Shown piece by piece: positions 63,274 to 64,000 of a DNA stretch of 64,000 nucleotides (positions within the stretch are counted from its first letter, which is position 1; every line of letters begins with the position of its first letter). A program made the position numbers and the translations under genes. The stretch comes from Terriglobia bacterium (GTDB taxonomy: Bacteria > Acidobacteriota > Terriglobia > JAJPHL01), in NCBI GenBank assembly GCA_021325275.1, contig JAJPHL010000068.1:186001-250000 (forward strand), written 5' to 3'. The notes beneath the pieces were generated by a model. That model was not told the origin of the DNA, ran no database searches, and worked only from the letters and a program-made list of their open reading frames with translations.

Positions 63274-64000
63274 ATGGCTTTGAGTGTTCTCAATAACGTT
63301 TCCGCGCTTTCGGCCGAGCACCAACTCTCCGCGACGCAGAACAATCTTTCCAATGTCTTGAATCAATTGTCTTCGGGCAACCGCATCAACAGCGGCGCCG
63401 ACGATGCAGCCGGCTTGTCCATTGCAAATGGCTTGCAGGCGAACGTCATCGCGCTGAACCAGTCGGTGCAGAATGCCAACGGCGGCGTGGGTCAGTTGCA
63501 GGTCGCCGACGGCGCCCTCAGCCAGGTCACCACGCTGTTGAACCGCGCTGTCACGCTGGCCACTGAAGCCGCCAACGGCACGGTGACCTCGGCGCAACAG
63601 ACCTCGATCGACACCGAGTTCAGCTCGATCAAGAACGAAATCTCGCGCATCGGCACCGACACGACCTACAACGGTTCGTCGGTCTTCACCGGCAGCGCCA
63701 CGTCGATCTTCCTGAGCGACGCCAAGAGCCAGAGCACCATCGCGGTGACCATCGGCACGCTGTCGGCGACCACCTTGTCGCTGAACGGCAACAGCATGAC
63801 CAGTGCGTCGAATGCAGCCACGGCTCTGACGGCGATCAACACCGCCATCGGCACTGTCGCGTCCACGCGCGGCACGCTCGGCGCTACGATCAACCGCCTG
63901 AACTCCGCGGTCAACGTCATGAACACGCAGGTGACCAACCTGACTTCGGCGGAGGACGGCATCCAGGGCGCGAACATCGCGCAGGACGTGGCCGATATGT
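63274..64000 (+). CDS. fliC: Flagellin (3' end beyond the window)
   Basis: The visible 242 residues begin MALSVLNNVSALSAEHQLSA; the D0/D1 helices carry NLSNVLNQLSSGNRINSGAD and AAGLSIANGLQANVIALNQS. The C-terminal D1 helix starts near residue 205 (LGATINRLNSAVNVM) and leads into the conserved TSAEDGIQGANIAQDVADM, so the variable domain is short and the complete protein probably about 275-280 residues. AAGGAG lies nine bases before the ATG. A glycosyltransferase row and a heptose operon adjoin, suggesting a glycosylated filament. Confidence 0.95.
   Translation, partial: MALSVLNNVSALSAEHQLSATQNNLSNVLNQLSSGNRINSGADDAAGLSIANGLQANVIALNQSVQNANGGVGQLQVADGALSQVTTLLNRAVTLATEAANGTVTSAQQTSIDTEFSSIKNEISRIGTDTTYNGSSVFTGSATSIFLSDAKSQSTIAVTIGTLSATTLSLNGNSMTSASNAATALTAINTAIGTVASTRGTLGATINRLNSAVNVMNTQVTNLTSAEDGIQGANIAQDVADM

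Overview
The window looks like a chromosomal segment of an Acidobacteriota bacterium, most likely a Bryobacterales/Solibacter-type member. This is inferred from family content: a large S53 peptidase ending in the Solibacter-type TIGR03437 C-terminal domain, an orphan MacB/FtsX permease of the acidobacterial ADOP type, a TonB-receptor-like protein with an N-terminal carboxypeptidase-regulatory domain, a DUF5117-type zinc metalloprotease and a GC-rich sequence. It is mostly ordinary core genome, with a surface-glycan and flagellin locus at the right end. No CRISPR array, insertion sequence, prophage or rRNA was seen.

Layout. 0-3 kb: end of an ABC ATPase and a permease fused to an alpha/beta-hydrolase domain that lacks its catalytic serine; tRNA-Thr(CGT). 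3-7.2 kb: a metallo-beta-lactamase-fold hydrolase divergent from a radical SAM protein (CX8CX2C) paired with a molybdopterin oxidoreductase. 7.2-16.5 kb: housekeeping genes (ydcF-like, tsaC, SpoU methyltransferase, rarA, SAM methyltransferase, guaB, a PLP trans-sulfuration enzyme, TauE/SafE plus DUF1634, GNAT). 16.6-23 kb: frameshifted TonB-like receptor, STAS protein, a long-leader DksA/TraR-type regulator, CaiB/BaiF CoA-transferase. 23-28 kb: S53 peptidase, tRNA-Asp and tRNA-Val, a type IV prepilin. 28-41 kb: esterase, asnB, a deoxyhypusine-synthase-like protein, Hpt, carbamoyltransferase, CpsB/CapC phosphatase, zinc metalloprotease, HAD phosphatase, orphan permease. 41-45 kb: a minus-strand operon tatA/B-tatC-M28 peptidase-aroB-ubiE with very short spacings. 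45-53 kb: S41 peptidase, tRNA-Ala, acyl-CoA dehydrogenase with an in-frame stop, CNNM transporter, a toxin-antitoxin pair with a frameshifted PIN toxin, dnaJ, grpE with an in-frame stop, a putative PD-(D/E)XK protein. 53-64 kb: a capsule-type glycosyltransferase-like protein, all four enzymes for GDP-D-glycero-alpha-D-manno-heptose, a methyltransferase, three glycosyltransferases (two with TPR-type regions) and a flagellin behind a sigma-28 promoter.

How the genes work together. The right end reads as a sugar-nucleotide, glycosyltransferase and acceptor cassette: GmhA, HddA, GmhB and HddC would make GDP-heptose, the adjacent transferases would use it, and the flagellin next to them is the most obvious acceptor (inference). 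The tat operon couples folded-protein export to a secreted M28/glutaminyl-cyclase-like enzyme and, further along, to chorismate and menaquinone/ubiquinone genes.

Two genome-wide themes stand out. First, at least six genes have a -10-like hexamer only 5-8 bases upstream of the start codon, suggesting leaderless mRNAs. Second, four otherwise intact genes are interrupted by single-base events: two frameshifts and two ochre codons where glutamate (GAA) is expected, one of them in grpE. These could be consensus errors or real mutations and should be checked in reads.
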